Origin: Phocoena phocoena | Taxonomy: Eukaryota > Chordata > Mammalia > Artiodactyla > Phocoenidae | Direction: 5' to 3' | Assembly (NCBI RefSeq): GCF_963924675.1 | Contig: NW_027077413.1 | Coordinates: forward strand, 682,001-746,000 | DNA length: 64,000 bases | Part shown: positions 49,636 to 63,612 of the stretch, piece by piece | How the letters are laid out: every line of letters begins with the position of its first letter | Numbering within the stretch: the first letter of the stretch is position 1 | The notes under the pieces: model-generated | Databases searched by the model: none | Seen by the model: only the letters and a program-made list of their open reading frames with translations | Told to the model about the DNA's origin: nothing | Position numbers and translations under genes: made by a program

Positions 49636-51383
49636 TTGGCCAAGAAGGGCGTATGCGTTTTTTCCTGAATACATTCAGGAAAAAACGCATATGCCCTTTT
49701 TGGCCAAGTGCATCATTGTCGACGTTCTGCCTCTTTTCCTATGCTTTCAGGGCAATTCCAGTCTACCCCCTGCAATTGTTTTCCTGAAATTCTGCCCCGC
49801 TTTCAAGTCCCCTTCGCAGGCTTACTTCAATATATTTTTGGAGGATAGCTGTCATTTATAACTCTGCAGGTTTGTGAATTACAGTGCCCCTGAGCTCCTT
49901 TCTTCAACTGGCTTTCTTGTGAGCTGGGCAAAAAACCGCAGGATTGCTTCAGGCCCTAATCTGTTTCCAGCAGGGCACACTGAGCCTTTGTTTAATTCCT
50001 CTTCCTGGTGGGCAATGAGCGTTACATTTGCCCGTGCAGACACCTACAGCTAGTCTCTCATTGGTTCTCCCTATTCCTGTTCATCTTGCACAGAAATTGC
50101 AAGCTGTGCCAAACAGGAGGTTAAAGGCACTGACTCTCCAAGCGGGGAGAGTGTTAGTAAAGCATCTGGAATGGTGAACCCGAGGACCAGGATATGAAAA
50201 CTGAGATGCATTTTAAATCGTTTCCCAATCACACGGTGGACGATACTCTGGGTTTCCCATGCATGTTTTAGCTGGAGGAAGAATCCCTTGAACCTGGAGA
50301 GTTGGGACCCATGGAATGGGTACCATGCAGTATGACTTCAAAGGGTCTGCATTTACTCACCGAAACTCACCAATGCTATCAGCCTGAAGTGTCCAGCCTT
50401 ATGTCTCAACCAGCTCTGGGTGTAGATGTGGTCAATCCAGGTTGCATCACATGCCCTGAGTGAATTATTTAAGAATTGCTCTCTATTTCACTGTCTTTGT
50501 GTTTTGTTTTCGAAATTTATTTTGATAATGGGATTTCTCGAATTTTCACTGCTGCGTTTCGCCTGCTGTATACACGCTTGATTCTCTTACGGAGACATAT
50601 ATATCCATGGGTTTTAAGATTCTTCCTAGTCAGGTATATTCCTAGGCGTTGAATATGTGGTGTTGGGTCCATTTCGTTGAGCAAGAAGTAGGTCTTGTCT
50701 ATTACATATTTGGCTTATGGAAAGTTATCTGTGCTAATTTCAGTCTCTGGTTTTATGCAGCACCCCAAGGCACCTTTCCCCATAAGCAAGCACTAGTTGG
50801 TTTTCTAAATTTGAGACCCTGTTCTGTTTTGTAATTCAGTTCATGTGTAGTCAAGTTTACATTCCGTGTATTAATGATATCTTATGATGTTTCTTTTTCT
50901 GTGTGACGTAGTTCACGTAGAATCACCGTACCTGCATCCATTCACTATGCCGCTACGGGCCTGGTGACACAGATTTCATTGCTGAGTGATATTGCATTGT
51001 ACGTACGTGCCACAACTTCTTTATCCATTTTTTGCTTTCTGGGATATTTACCTGATACTGTAGACGAGCTTCTTGTGAACACAGCCGTCCCAAATATTGG
51101 GGTGGCTGTCTGTTTTTGATTTTAATTTCCGTAAGCTATAGAACCATAAGTTGAAGTGCCATAGGCTGTGTTGCTTTGTTTCTTACGTGTTTCAGGAAAC
51201 ACCATACACTTCTCCAGGGTGGCTGCTGGCAATTTACATCCTGCCAATCAGCATAACAAGGCTCCCTGTTCTACATATCCTGTCCTACCTTTCTGGATTT
51301 TACACTTTTTTTCAGATGGCCCTTTTGCCTGGGGGGCAGTGGGACTTCATTGTAGTGCAGATTTCCTTTACAGGCTTGCTTGG
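49636..51383. repeat. Monomer 29, 1,748 bp, type B
   Basis: Palindrome at 49636-49707 with three mismatches. It is related to monomers 31, 33 and 4 in its first part. Its last part matches the end of monomer 3. Haplotype B. Confidence 0.95.
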
Positions 51384-54300
51384 TTGGCCAAAAAGGGCGT
51401 ATGCGTTTTTTCCTGAATATATTCAGGAAAAAACGCATACGCCCTTTTTGGCCAAGTGCATCATTGTCGACGTTGTGCCTCTTTACCTATGCTTTCAGGG
51501 CAATTCCAGTCTACCCCCTGCAATCGTTTTCCTGAAATTCTGCCCTGCTTTGAAGTCCCCTTCGCAGGCTAACTTCAATATATTTTTGGAGGATAGCTGT
51601 CATTTATAACTCTGCAGGTTTGTGAATTATAGTGCCCCTGATCTCCTTTCTTCAACTCGCTTTCTTGTGAGCTGGGCACAAAACCGCAGGATTGCTTCAG
51701 GCCCTAATCTGTTTCCGGCAGGGCACGCTGAGCCTTTGGTTAATTCCTCTTCCTGGTGGGAAATGAGCGTTACATTTGCCCGTGCAGACACCTACAGCTA
51801 GTCTCTCATTGGTTCTCACTATTCCTGTTCATCTTGCACAGAAATTGCAAGCTGTGCCAAACAGGAGGTTAAAGGCACTGACTCTCCGAGCAGGGAGAGT
51901 GTTAGTAAAGCATCTGGAATGGTGAACCCGAGGACCAGGATACGAGAACTGAGATGCATTTTAAATGATTTCCCAATCACACGGTGGATGATACTCTGGG
52001 TTTCCCATGCATGTTTTAGCTGGAGGAAGAATCCCTTGAACCTGGAGAGTTGGGACCCATGGAATGGGTAACATGCAGTATGACTTCAAAGGGTCTGCAT
52101 TTGCTCACCGAAACTCACCAATGCTATCAGCCTGAAGTGTGCAGCCTTATGTCTCAACCAGCTCTGGGTGTAGATGTGGTAAATCCCGGTTGCATCACAT
52201 GCCCTGAGTGAATTATTTAAGAATTGCTCTCTATTTCACTGTCTTTGTGTTTTGTTTTTGAAATTTATTTTCATAATGGGATTTATCGGATTTTAAATGC
52301 TGTGTTTCGGCCGCTGTACACACGCTTGATTCTCTTATGGAGAGATATATATCCATGGGTTTTAAAATTCTTACTAGTCAGTTATATTTCTAGGCGTTGA
52401 ATATGTGGTGTTGAGTCCATTTCGTTGAGCAAGGAGTAGGTCTTGTCTATTACATATTTGGCTTATGGAATGTTATCTGTGCTAATTTCAGTCTCTGGTT
52501 TTATGCAGCACCCCAAGGCACCTTTCCCCATAAGCAAGCACTAGTTGGATTTCTAAATTTGAGACCCTGTTCTGTTTTGTAATTCAGTTCATGTGTAGTC
52601 AAGTTTACATTCCGTGCATTAGTGATATCTTATGATGTTTCTTTTTCTGTGTGACGTAGATCACGTAGAATCACCGTACCTGCATCCACTCACTATGCCG
52701 CTACGGGCCTGATGACACAGATTTCATTGCTGAGTGATACTGCACTGCACGTACGTGCCACAATTTCTTTATCCATTTTTTGCTTTCTGGGATATTTACC
52801 TGGTACTGTAGACGAGCTTCTTGGGAACACAGCCGTCCCAAACTTTGGGGTGGCTCTCTATTTTTGATTTTATTTTCCCTAAGGAATAGGACCATAAGTG
52901 CAATTGCCATAGGCTGTGTTGCTTTATTTCTTACGTGTTTCAGGAAACACCATACACTTCTCCAGGGTGGCTGTTGGCAATTTACATCCTGCCAATCAGC
53001 ATAACAAGGCTCCATGTTCTCCATATCCTGTCCTACCTTTCTGGATTTTACACTTTTTTCAGATGGCCCTTTTGCCCGGGGGGCAGTGAGACTTCATTGT
53101 AGTGCAGATTTCCTTTACAGGCTTGCTTGGTTGGCCAAAAAGGGCGTATGCGTTTTTTCCTGAATACATTCAGGAAAAAACGCATATGCCCTTTTTGGCC
53201 AAGTGCATCATTGTCGACGTTCTGCCTCTTTTCCTATGCTTTCAGGGCAATTCCAGTCTACCCCCTGCAATTGTTTTCCTGAAATTCTGCCCCGCTTTCA
53301 AGTCCCCTTCGCAGGCTTACTTCAATATATTTTTGGAGGATAGCTGTCATTTATAACTCTGCAGGATTGTGAATTACAGTGCCCCTGAGCTCCTTTCTTC
53401 AACTCGCTTTCTTGTGAGCTGGGCAAAAAACCGCAGGATTGCTTCAGGCCCTAATCTGTTTCCAGCAGGGCACACTGAGCCTTTGTTTAATTCCTCTTCC
53501 TGGTGGGCAATGAGCGTTACATTTGCCCGTGCAGACACCTACAGCTAGTCTCTCATTGGTTCTCCCTATTCCTGTTCATCTTGCACAGAAATTGCAAGCT
53601 GTGCCAAACAGGAGGTTAAAGGCACTGACTCTCCGAGCAGGGAGAGTGTTAGTAAAACATCTGGAATGGTGAACCCGAGGGCCAGGATACGAAAACTGAG
53701 ATGCATTTTAAATCGTTTCCCAATCACACGGTGGATGATACTCTGGGTTTCCCATGCATGTTTTACCTGGAGGAAGAATCCCTTGAACCTGGAGAGTTGG
53801 GACCCATGGAATGGGTACCATGCAGTATGACTTCAAAGGGTCTGCATTTGCTCACCGAAACTCACCAATGCTATCAGCCTGAAGTGTCCAGCCTTATGTC
53901 TCAACCAGCTCTGGGTGTAGATGTGGTCAATCCCGGTTGCATCACATGCTCTGAGTGAATTATTTAAGAATTGCTCTCTATTTCACTGTCTTTGTGTTTT
54001 GTTTTCGAAATTTATTTTGATAATGGGATTTATCGGATTTTCAGTGCTGCGTTTCGGCCGCTGTACACACGCTTGATTCTCTTACGGAGACATATATATC
54101 CATGGGTTTTAAGATTCTTCCTAGTCAGGTATATTCATAGGCCTTGAATATGTGGTGTTGGGTCCATTTCGTTGAACAAGGAGTAGGTCTTGTCTATTAC
54201 ATATTTGGCTTATGGAAAGTTATCTGTGCTAATTTCAGTCTCTGGTTTTATGCAGTACCCCAAGGCACCTTTCCCCATAAGCAAGCACTAGTTGGTTTTC

Positions 54301-54580
54301 TAAATTTGAGACCCTGTTCTGTTTTGTAATTCAGTTCATGTGTAGTCAAGTTTACATTCCGTGTATTAGTGATATCTTATGATATTTCTTTTTCTGTGTG
54401 ACGTAGTTCACGTAGAATCACCGTACCTGCATCCACTCACTATGCCGCTACGGGCCTGATGACACAGATTTCATTGCTGAGTGATACTGCACTGCACGTA
54501 CGTGCCACAACTTCTTTATCCATTTTTTGCTTTCTGGGATATTTACCTGGTACTGTAGACGAGCTTCTTGGGAACACAGC
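51090..54580. repeat. 3,495 bp two-monomer block, copy 1
   Basis: Repeats at offset 3,495 with no difference noticed. The joint with copy 2 is the A-to-B switch at 54572-54588. Confidence 0.92.
51384..53130. repeat. Monomer 30, 1,747 bp, type A
   Basis: Perfect palindrome at 51384-51455. Counterpart of monomer 32 at offset 3,495, sharing CTCTTTACCTATG, GTGTGCAGCC and TTTTATTTTCCC. Haplotype A. Confidence 0.95.
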
Positions 54581-54878
54581 CGTCCCAAATATTGGGGTGG
54601 CTGTCTGTTTTTGATTTTAATTTCCGTAAGCTATAGAACCATAAGTTGAAGTGCCATAGGCTGTGTTGCTTTGTTTCTTACGTGTTTCAGGAAACACCAT
54701 ACACTTCTCCAGGGTGGCTGCTGGCAATTTACATCCTGCCAATCAGCATAACAAGGCTCCCTGTTCTACATATCCTGTCCTACCTTTCTGGATTTTACAC
54801 TTTTTTTCAGATGGCCCTTTTGCCTGGGGGGCAGTGGGACTTCATTGTAGTGCAGATTTCCTTTACAGGCTTGCTTGG
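53131..54878. repeat. Monomer 31, 1,748 bp, A-to-B recombinant
   Basis: Palindrome at 53131-53202 with the two mismatches seen in monomers 4 and 33. The haplotype segment starts as A (GGTACTG, CTTGGGAAC) and becomes B (AAATATTGG) between 54572 and 54588. This is the joint of the 3,495 bp duplication. Confidence 0.95.
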
Positions 54879-57800
54879 TTGGCCAAAAAGGGCGTATGCG
54901 TTTTTTCCTGAATATATTCAGGAAAAAACGCATACGCCCTTTTTGGCCAAGTGCATCATTGTCGACGTTGTGCCTCTTTACCTATGCTTTCAGGGCAATT
55001 CCAGTCTACCCCCTGCAATCGTTTTCCTGAAATTCTGCCCTGCTTTGAAGTCCCCTTCGCAGGCTAACTTCAATATATTTTTGGAGGATAGCTGTCATTT
55101 ATAACTCTGCAGGTTTGTGAATTATAGTGCCCCTGATCTCCTTTCTTCAACTCGCTTTCTTGTGAGCTGGGCACAAAACCGCAGGATTGCTTCAGGCCCT
55201 AATCTGTTTCCGGCAGGGCACGCTGAGCCTTTGGTTAATTCCTCTTCCTGGTGGGAAATGAGCGTTACATTTGCCCGTGCAGACACCTACAGCTAGTCTC
55301 TCATTGGTTCTCACTATTCCTGTTCATCTTGCACAGAAATTGCAAGCTGTGCCAAACAGGAGGTTAAAGGCACTGACTCTCCGAGCAGGGAGAGTGTTAG
55401 TAAAGCATCTGGAATGGTGAACCCGAGGACCAGGATACGAGAACTGAGATGCATTTTAAATGATTTCCCAATCACACGGTGGATGATACTCTGGGTTTCC
55501 CATGCATGTTTTAGCTGGAGGAAGAATCCCTTGAACCTGGAGAGTTGGGACCCATGGAATGGGTAACATGCAGTATGACTTCAAAGGGTCTGCATTTGCT
55601 CACCGAAACTCACCAATGCTATCAGCCTGAAGTGTGCAGCCTTATGTCTCAACCAGCTCTGGGTGTAGATGTGGTAAATCCCGGTTGCATCACATGCCCT
55701 GAGTGAATTATTTAAGAATTGCTCTCTATTTCACTGTCTTTGTGTTTTGTTTTTGAAATTTATTTTCATAATGGGATTTATCGGATTTTAAATGCTGTGT
55801 TTCGGCCGCTGTACACACGCTTGATTCTCTTATGGAGAGATATATATCCATGGGTTTTAAAATTCTTACTAGTCAGTTATATTTCTAGGCGTTGAATATG
55901 TGGTGTTGAGTCCATTTCGTTGAGCAAGGAGTAGGTCTTGTCTATTACATATTTGGCTTATGGAATGTTATCTGTGCTAATTTCAGTCTCTGGTTTTATG
56001 CAGCACCCCAAGGCACCTTTCCCCATAAGCAAGCACTAGTTGGATTTCTAAATTTGAGACCCTGTTCTGTTTTGTAATTCAGTTCATGTGTAGTCAAGTT
56101 TACATTCCGTGCATTAGTGATATCTTATGATGTTTCTTTTTCTGTGTGACGTAGATCACGTAGAATCACCGTACCTGCATCCACTCACTATGCCGCTACG
56201 GGCCTGATGACACAGATTTCATTGCTGAGTGATACTGCACTGCACGTACGTGCCACAATTTCTTTATCCATTTTTTGCTTTCTGGGATATTTACCTGGTA
56301 CTGTAGACGAGCTTCTTGGGAACACAGCCGTCCCAAACTTTGGGGTGGCTCTCTATTTTTGATTTTATTTTCCCTAAGGAATAGGACCATAAGTGCAATT
56401 GCCATAGGCTGTGTTGCTTTATTTCTTACGTGTTTCAGGAAACACCATACACTTCTCCAGGGTGGCTGTTGGCAATTTACATCCTGCCAATCAGCATAAC
56501 AAGGCTCCATGTTCTCCATATCCTGTCCTACCTTTCTGGATTTTACACTTTTTTCAGATGGCCCTTTTGCCCGGGGGGCAGTGAGACTTCATTGTAGTGC
56601 AGATTTCCTTTACAGGCTTGCTTGGTTGGCCAAAAAGGGCGTATGCGTTTTTTCCTGAATACATTCAGGAAAAAACGCATATGCCCTTTTTGGCCAAGTG
56701 CATCATTGTCGACGTTCTGCCTCTTTTCCTATGCTTTCAGGGCAATTCCAGTCTACCCCCTGCAATTGTTTTCCTGAAATTCTGCCCCGCTTTCAAGTCC
56801 CCTTCGCAGGCTTACTTCAATATATTTTTGGAGGATAGCTGTCATTTATAACTCTGCAGGATTGTGAATTACAGTGCCCCTGAGCTCCTTTCTTCAACTC
56901 GCTTTCTTGTGAGCTGGGCAAAAAACCGCAGGATTGCTTCAGGCCCTAATCTGTTTCCAGCAGGGCACACTGAGCCTTTGTTTAATTCCTCTTCCTGGTG
57001 GGCAATGAGCGTTACATTTGCCCGTGCAGACACCTACAGCTAGTCTCTCATTGGTTCTCCCTATTCCTGTTCATCTTGCACAGAAATTGCAAGCTGTGCC
57101 AAACAGGAGGTTAAAGGCACTGACTCTCCGAGCAGGGAGAGTGTTAGTAAAACATCTGGAATGGTGAACCCGAGGGCCAGGATACGAAAACTGAGATGCA
57201 TTTTAAATCGTTTCCCAATCACACGGTGGATGATACTCTGGGTTTCCCATGCATGTTTTACCTGGAGGAAGAATCCCTTGAACCTGGAGAGTTGGGACCC
57301 ATGGAATGGGTACCATGCAGTATGACTTCAAAGGGTCTGCATTTGCTCACCGAAACTCACCAATGCTATCAGCCTGAAGTGTCCAGCCTTATGTCTCAAC
57401 CAGCTCTGGGTGTAGATGTGGTCAATCCCGGTTGCATCACATGCTCTGAGTGAATTATTTAAGAATTGCTCTCTATTTCACTGTCTTTGTGTTTTGTTTT
57501 CGAAATTTATTTTGATAATGGGATTTATCGGATTTTCAGTGCTGCGTTTCGGCCGCTGTACACACGCTTGATTCTCTTACGGAGACATATATATCCATGG
57601 GTTTTAAGATTCTTCCTAGTCAGGTATATTCATAGGCCTTGAATATGTGGTGTTGGGTCCATTTCGTTGAACAAGGAGTAGGTCTTGTCTATTACATATT
57701 TGGCTTATGGAAAGTTATCTGTGCTAATTTCAGTCTCTGGTTTTATGCAGTACCCCAAGGCACCTTTCCCCATAAGCAAGCACTAGTTGGTTTTCTAAAT

Positions 57801-58078
57801 TTGAGACCCTGTTCTGTTTTGTAATTCAGTTCATGTGTAGTCAAGTTTACATTCCGTGTATTAGTGATATCTTATGATATTTCTTTTTCTGTGTGACGTA
57901 GTTCACGTAGAATCACCGTACCTGCATCCACTCACTATGCCGCTACGGGCCTGATGACACAGATTTCATTGCTGAGTGATACTGCACTGCACGTACGTGC
58001 CACAACTTCTTTATCCATTTTTTGCTTTCTGGGATATTTACCTGGTACTGTAGACGAGCTTCTTGGGAACACAGCCGT
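54581..58078. repeat. 3,495 bp two-monomer block, copy 2
   Basis: Second copy. It ends where the sequence stays with haplotype A (AAACTTTGG near 58,083) instead of switching to B. Monomers 28-29 upstream are an older, diverged version of the same dimer. Confidence 0.92.
54879..56625. repeat. Monomer 32, 1,747 bp, type A
   Basis: Perfect palindrome at 54879-54950. Near-exact copy of monomer 30, including CTCCATG near 56,506. Haplotype A. Confidence 0.95.
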
Positions 58079-58372
58079 CCCAAACTTTGGGGTGGCTCTC
58101 TGTTTTTGATTTTAATTTCCCTAAGGAATAGGACCATAACTGCAATTGCCATAGGCTGTGTTGCTTTATTTCTTACGTGTTTCAGGAAACACCATACATT
58201 TCTCCAGGGTGGCTGTTGGCAATTTACATCTTGCCAATCAGCATAACAAGGCTCCCTGTTCTCCATATCCTGTCCTACCTTTCTGGATTTTACACTTTTT
58301 TCAGATGGCCCTTTTGCCCGGGGGGCAGTGAGACTTCATTGTAGTGCAGATTTCCTTTACAGGCTTGCTTGG
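56626..58372. repeat. Monomer 33, 1,747 bp, type A
   Basis: Palindrome at 56626-56697 with two mismatches. It matches monomer 31 at offset 3,495 up to about 58,080 and monomer 4 at offset 50,506 throughout. Haplotype A, intact here. Confidence 0.95.
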
Positions 58373-60119
58373 TTGGCCAAAAAGGGCGTATGCGTTTTTT
58401 CCTGAATACATTCAGGAAAAAACGCATACGCCCTTTTTGGCCAAGTGCATCATTGTCGACGTTGTGCCTCTTTTCCTATGCTTTCAGGGCAATTCCAGTC
58501 TACCCCCTGCAATCGTTTTCCTGAAATTCTGCCCTGCTTTCAAGTCCCCTTCGCAGGCTTACTTCAATATATTTTTGGAGGATAGCTGTCATTTATAACT
58601 CTGCAGGTTTGTGAATTACAGTGCCCCTGAGCTCCTTTCTTCAACTCGCTTTCTTGTGAGCTGGGCACAACACCGCAGGATTTCTTCAGGCCCTAATCTG
58701 TTTCCGGCAGGGCATGCTGAGCCTTTGGATAATTCCTCTTCCTTGTGGGCAATGAGCGTTACATTTGCCCGTGCAGACACCTACAGCTAGTCTCTCATTG
58801 GTTCTCCCTATTCCTGTTCATCTTGCACAGAAATTGCAAGTTGTGCCAAACAGGAGGTTAAAGGCACTGACTCTCCGAGCAGGGAGAGTGTTAGTAACGC
58901 ATCTGGAATGGTGAACCCGAGGGCCAGGATACGAAAACTGAGATGCATTTTAAATCGTTTCCCAATCACACGGTGGATGATACTCTGGGTTTCCCATGCA
59001 TGTTTTAGCTGGAGGAAGAATCCCTTGAACCTGGAGATTTGGGACCCATGGAATGGGTACCATGCAGTATGACTTCAAAGTGTCTCCATTTGCTCACCGA
59101 AACTCACCAATGCTATCAGCCTGAAGTGTCCAGCCTTATGTCTCAACCAGCTCTGGGTGTAGATGTGGTCAATCCCGGTTGCATCACATGCCCTGAGTGA
59201 ATTATTTAAGAATTGCTCTCTATTTCACTGTCTTTGTGTTTTGCTTTCGAAATTTATTTTGATAATGGGATTTATCGGATTTTCACTACTGCGTTTCGGC
59301 CGCTGTACACACGCTTGATTCTCTTACGGAGACATATATATCCATGGGTTTTAAGATTCTTCCTAGTCAGGTATATTCCTAGGCGTTGAATACGTGGTGT
59401 TGGGTCCATTTCGTTGAGCAAAGAGTAGGTCTTGTCTATTACATATTTGACTTATGGAAAGTTATCTGTGCTAATTACAGTCTCTGGTTTTATGCAGCAC
59501 CCCAACGCACCTTTCCCCATAAGCAAGCACTAGTTGGTTTTCTAAATTTGAGACCCTGTTCTGTGTTTTAATTCAGTTCATGTGTAGTCAAGTTTACATT
59601 CCGTGCATTAGTGATATCTTATGATGTTTCTTTTTCTGTGTGACGTAGTTCACGTAGAATCACCGTACCTGCATCCACTCACTATGCCGCTACGGGCCTG
59701 ATGACACAGATTTCATTGCTGAGTGATATTGCATTGCACGTACGTGCCACAACTTCTTTATCCATTTGTTGCTTTCTGGGATATTTACCTGGTACTGTAG
59801 ACGAGCTTCCTGGGAACACAGCCGTCCCAAACTTTGGGGTGGCTCTCTGTTTTTGATTTTAATATCCCTAAGGAATAGGACCATAAGTGCAATTGCCATA
59901 GGCTGTGTTGCTTTATTTCTTACGTGTTTCAGGAAACACCATACACTTCTCCAGGGTGGCTTTTGGCAATTTACATCCTGCTAAACAGCATAACAAGGCT
60001 CCCTGTTCTCCATATCCTGTCCTACCTTTCTGGATTTTTCACTTTTTTCAGATGGCTCTCTTGCCCAGGGGGCAGTGAGACTTCATTGTAGTGCAGATTT
60101 CCTTCAAAGGCTTGCCTGG
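58373..60119. repeat. Monomer 34, 1,747 bp, type A, chimeric
   Basis: Palindrome at 58373-58444 with the central mismatch of monomers 5 and 6. It follows the monomer 5/6 version (GAGGGCC at 58,919-58,925), then the monomer 7 version (T at 59038). The joint therefore lies between 58924 and 59037. Haplotype A. Confidence 0.95.
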
Positions 60120-61866
60120 TTAGCCAAAAAGGGCGTATGCGTTTTTTCCTGAATATATTCAGGAAAAAACGCATACGCCCTTTTTGGCCAAGTGCATCAT
60201 TGTCGACGTTGTGCCTCTTTTCCTATGCTTTCAGGGCAATTCCAGTCTACCCCCTGCAATCGTTTTCCTGAAATTCTGCCCCGCTTTCAAGTCCCCTTTG
60301 CAGGCTTACTTCAATATACTTTTGGAAGATAGCTGTCATTTATAACTCTGCAGGTTTGTGAATTACATTGCCACTGAGCTCCTTTCTTCAACTCTCTTTC
60401 TTGTGAGCTGGGCACAAAATCGCAGGATTGCTTCAGGCCCTAATCTGTTTTCAGCAGGGCACGCTGAGCCTTTGTTTAATTCCTCTTCCTGGTGGGCAAT
60501 GAGCATTACATTTGCCCGTGCAGACACCTACGGCTAGTCTCTCATTGGTTCTCCCTATTCCTGTTCATCTTGCACAGAAATTGCAAGCTGTGCCAAAGAG
60601 GAGGTTAAAGGCACTGACTCTCCAAGCGGGGAGAGTGTTAGTAAAGCATCTGGAATGGTGAACCCGAGGACCAGGATACGAAAATGGAGATGCAATTTAA
60701 ATCGTTTCCCAATCACACGTGGGACGATACTCTGGGTTTCCCATGCATGTTTTAGCTGGAGGAAGAATCCCTTGAACCTGGAGAGTTGGGACCCATGGAA
60801 TGGGTACCATGCAGTATGACTTCAAAGGCTCTACATTTGCTCACCGAAACTCACCAATGCTATCAGCCTGAAGTGTCCAGCCTTATGTCTCAACCAGCTC
60901 TGGGTGTAGATGTGGTCAATCCCGGTTGCATCACATGCCCTGAGTGAATTATTTAAGAATTGCTCTCTATTTCACTGTCTTTGTGTTTTGTTTTCGAAAT
61001 TTATTTTGATAATGGGATTTTTCGGATTTTCACTGCTGCGTTTCGGCCGCTGTACACACCCTTGATTCTCTTACGGAGACATATATATCCATGGGTTTTA
61101 AGATTCTTCCTAATCAGGTATATTCCTAGGCGTTGAATATGTGGTGTTGGGTCCATTTCGTTGAGCGAGGAGTAGGTCTTGTCTATTACATATTTGGCTT
61201 ATGGAAAGTTATCTGTGCTAATTTCAGTCTCTGGTTTTATGCAGCACCCCAACGCACCTTTCCCCATAAGCAAGCACAAGTTGGTTTTCTAAATTTGAGA
61301 CCCTGTTCTGTTTTGTAATTCAGTTCATGTGTAGTCAAGTTTACATTCCGTGTATTAGTGATATCTTATGATGTTTCTTTTTCTGTGTGACGTAGTTCAC
61401 GTAGAATCACCGTACCTGCATCCACTCACTATGCCGCTACGGGCCTGATGACACAGATTTCATTGCTGAGGGATATTGCATTGCACGTACGTGCCACAAC
61501 TTCTTTATCCATTTTTTGCTTTCTGGGATATTTACCTGATACTGTAGACGAGCTTCTTGTGAACACAGTCGTCCCAAATATTGGGGTGGCTGTCTGTTTT
61601 TGATTTTAATTTCCGTAAGCTATAGGACCATAAGTGGAAGTGCCATAGGCTGTGTTGCTTTGTTTCTTACGTGTTTCAGGAAACACCATACACTTCTCCA
61701 GGGTGGCTGCTGGCAATTTACATCCTGCCAATCAGCATAACAAGGCTCCCTGTTCTCCATATCCTGTCCTACATTTCTGGATTTTACACTTTTTTCAGAT
61801 GGCCCTTTTGCCCGGGGGGCAGTGAGACTTCATTGTAGTGCAGATTTCCTTTACAGGCTTGCTTGG
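60120..61866. repeat. Monomer 35, 1,747 bp, type B
   Basis: Palindrome at 60120-60191 with one mismatch (TTAGCC). It corresponds to monomer 8 at offset 47,014. Single-base differences were seen near 60,105, 60,164 and 60,694 relative to that copy. Haplotype B. Confidence 0.95.
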
Positions 61867-63612
61867 TTGGCCAAAAAGGGCGTATGCGTTTTTCCTGAAT
61901 ATATTCAGGAAAAAACGCATACGCCCTTTTTGGCCAAGTGCATCATTGTCGACGTTGTGCCTCTTTTCCTATGCTTTCAGGGCAATTCCAGTCTACCCCC
62001 TGCAATGGTTTTCCTGAAACTCTGCCCCGCTTTCAATCCCCTTCGCAGGCTTACTTCAATATATTTTTGGAGGATAGCTGTCATTTATAACTCTGCAGGT
62101 TTGTGAATTACAGTGCCCCTGAGCTCCTTTCTTCAACTCGCTTTCTTGTGAGCTGGGCACAAAACCGCAAGATTGCTTCAGGCCCTAATCTGTTTCCAGC
62201 AGGGCACACTGAGCCTTTGTTTAATTCCTCTTCCTGGTGGGCAATGAGCGTTACATTTGCCCGTGCAGACACCTACAGCTAGTCTCTCATTTGTTCTCCC
62301 TATTCCTGTTCATCTTGCACAGAAATTGCAAGCTGTGCCAAAGAGGAGGTTAAAGGCACTGACTCTCCAAGCGGGGAGAGTGTTAGTAAAGCATCTGGAA
62401 TGGTGAACCCGAGGACCAGGATACAAAAACTGAGATGCATTTTAAATCGTTTCCCAATCACACGGTGGACGATACTCTAGGTTTCTCATGCATGTTTTAC
62501 CTGGAGGAAGAATCCCTTGAACCTGGAGAGTTGGGACCCATGGAATGGGTACCATGCAGTATGACTTCAAAGGGTCTGCATTTGCTCACCGAAACTCACC
62601 AGTGCTATCAGCCTGAAGTGTCCAGCCTTATGTCTCAACCAGCTCTGAGTGTAGATGTGTTCAATCCCGGTTGCATCACATGCCCTAAGTGAATTATTTA
62701 AGAATTGCTCTCTATTTCACTGTCTTTGTGTTTTGTTTTCGAAATTTATTTTGATAATGGGATTTATCGGATTTTCACTGCTGCGTTTCCGCCGCTGTAC
62801 ACACGCTTGATTCTCTTACGGAGACATATATATCCATGGGTTTTAAGATTCTTCCTAGTCAGGTATATTCCTAGGCGTTGAATATGTGGTGTTGAGTCCA
62901 TTTCGTTGAGCAAGGAGTAGGTCTTGTCTATTACATATTTGGCTTATGGAATGTTATCTGTGCTAATTTCAGTCTCTGGTTTTATGCAGCACCCCAACGC
63001 ACCTTTCCCCATAAGCAAGCACTAGTTGGTTTTCTAAATTTGAGACCCTGTTCTGTTTTGTAATTCAGTTCATGTGTAGTCAAGTTTACATTCCGTGTAT
63101 TAGTGATATCTTATGATGTTTCTTTTTCTGTGTGACGTAGTTCACGTAGAATCACCGTACCTGCATCCACTTACTATGCCGCTACGGGCCTGATGACACA
63201 GATTCCATTGCTGAGTGATATTGCATTGCACGTACGTGCCACAACTTCTTTATCCATTTTTTGCTTTCTGGGATATTTACCTGATACTGTAGACGAGATT
63301 CTTGTGCACACAGCCGTCCCAAATATTGGGGTGGCTGTCTGTTTTTGATTTTAATTTCCGTAAGCTATAGGACCATAAGTGGAAGTGCCATAGGCTGTGT
63401 TGCTTGGTTTCTTACGTGTTTCAGGAAACACCATACACTTCTCCAGGGTGGCTGCTGGCAATTTACATCCTGCCAATCAGCATAACAAGGCTCCCTGTTC
63501 TCCATATCCTGTCCTACCTTTCTGGATTTTACACTTTTTTCAGATGGCCCTTTTGCCCGGGGGGGCAGTGAGATTTCATTGTAGTGCAGATTTCCTTTAC
63601 AGGCTTGCTTGG
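61867..63612. repeat. Monomer 36, 1,746 bp, type B
   Basis: The palindrome is 71 bp (61867-61937), with the same one-base T-tract loss as monomer 9, and the other indels of monomer 9 are shared. Differences seen near 62,784 and 63,298. Haplotype B. Confidence 0.95.
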
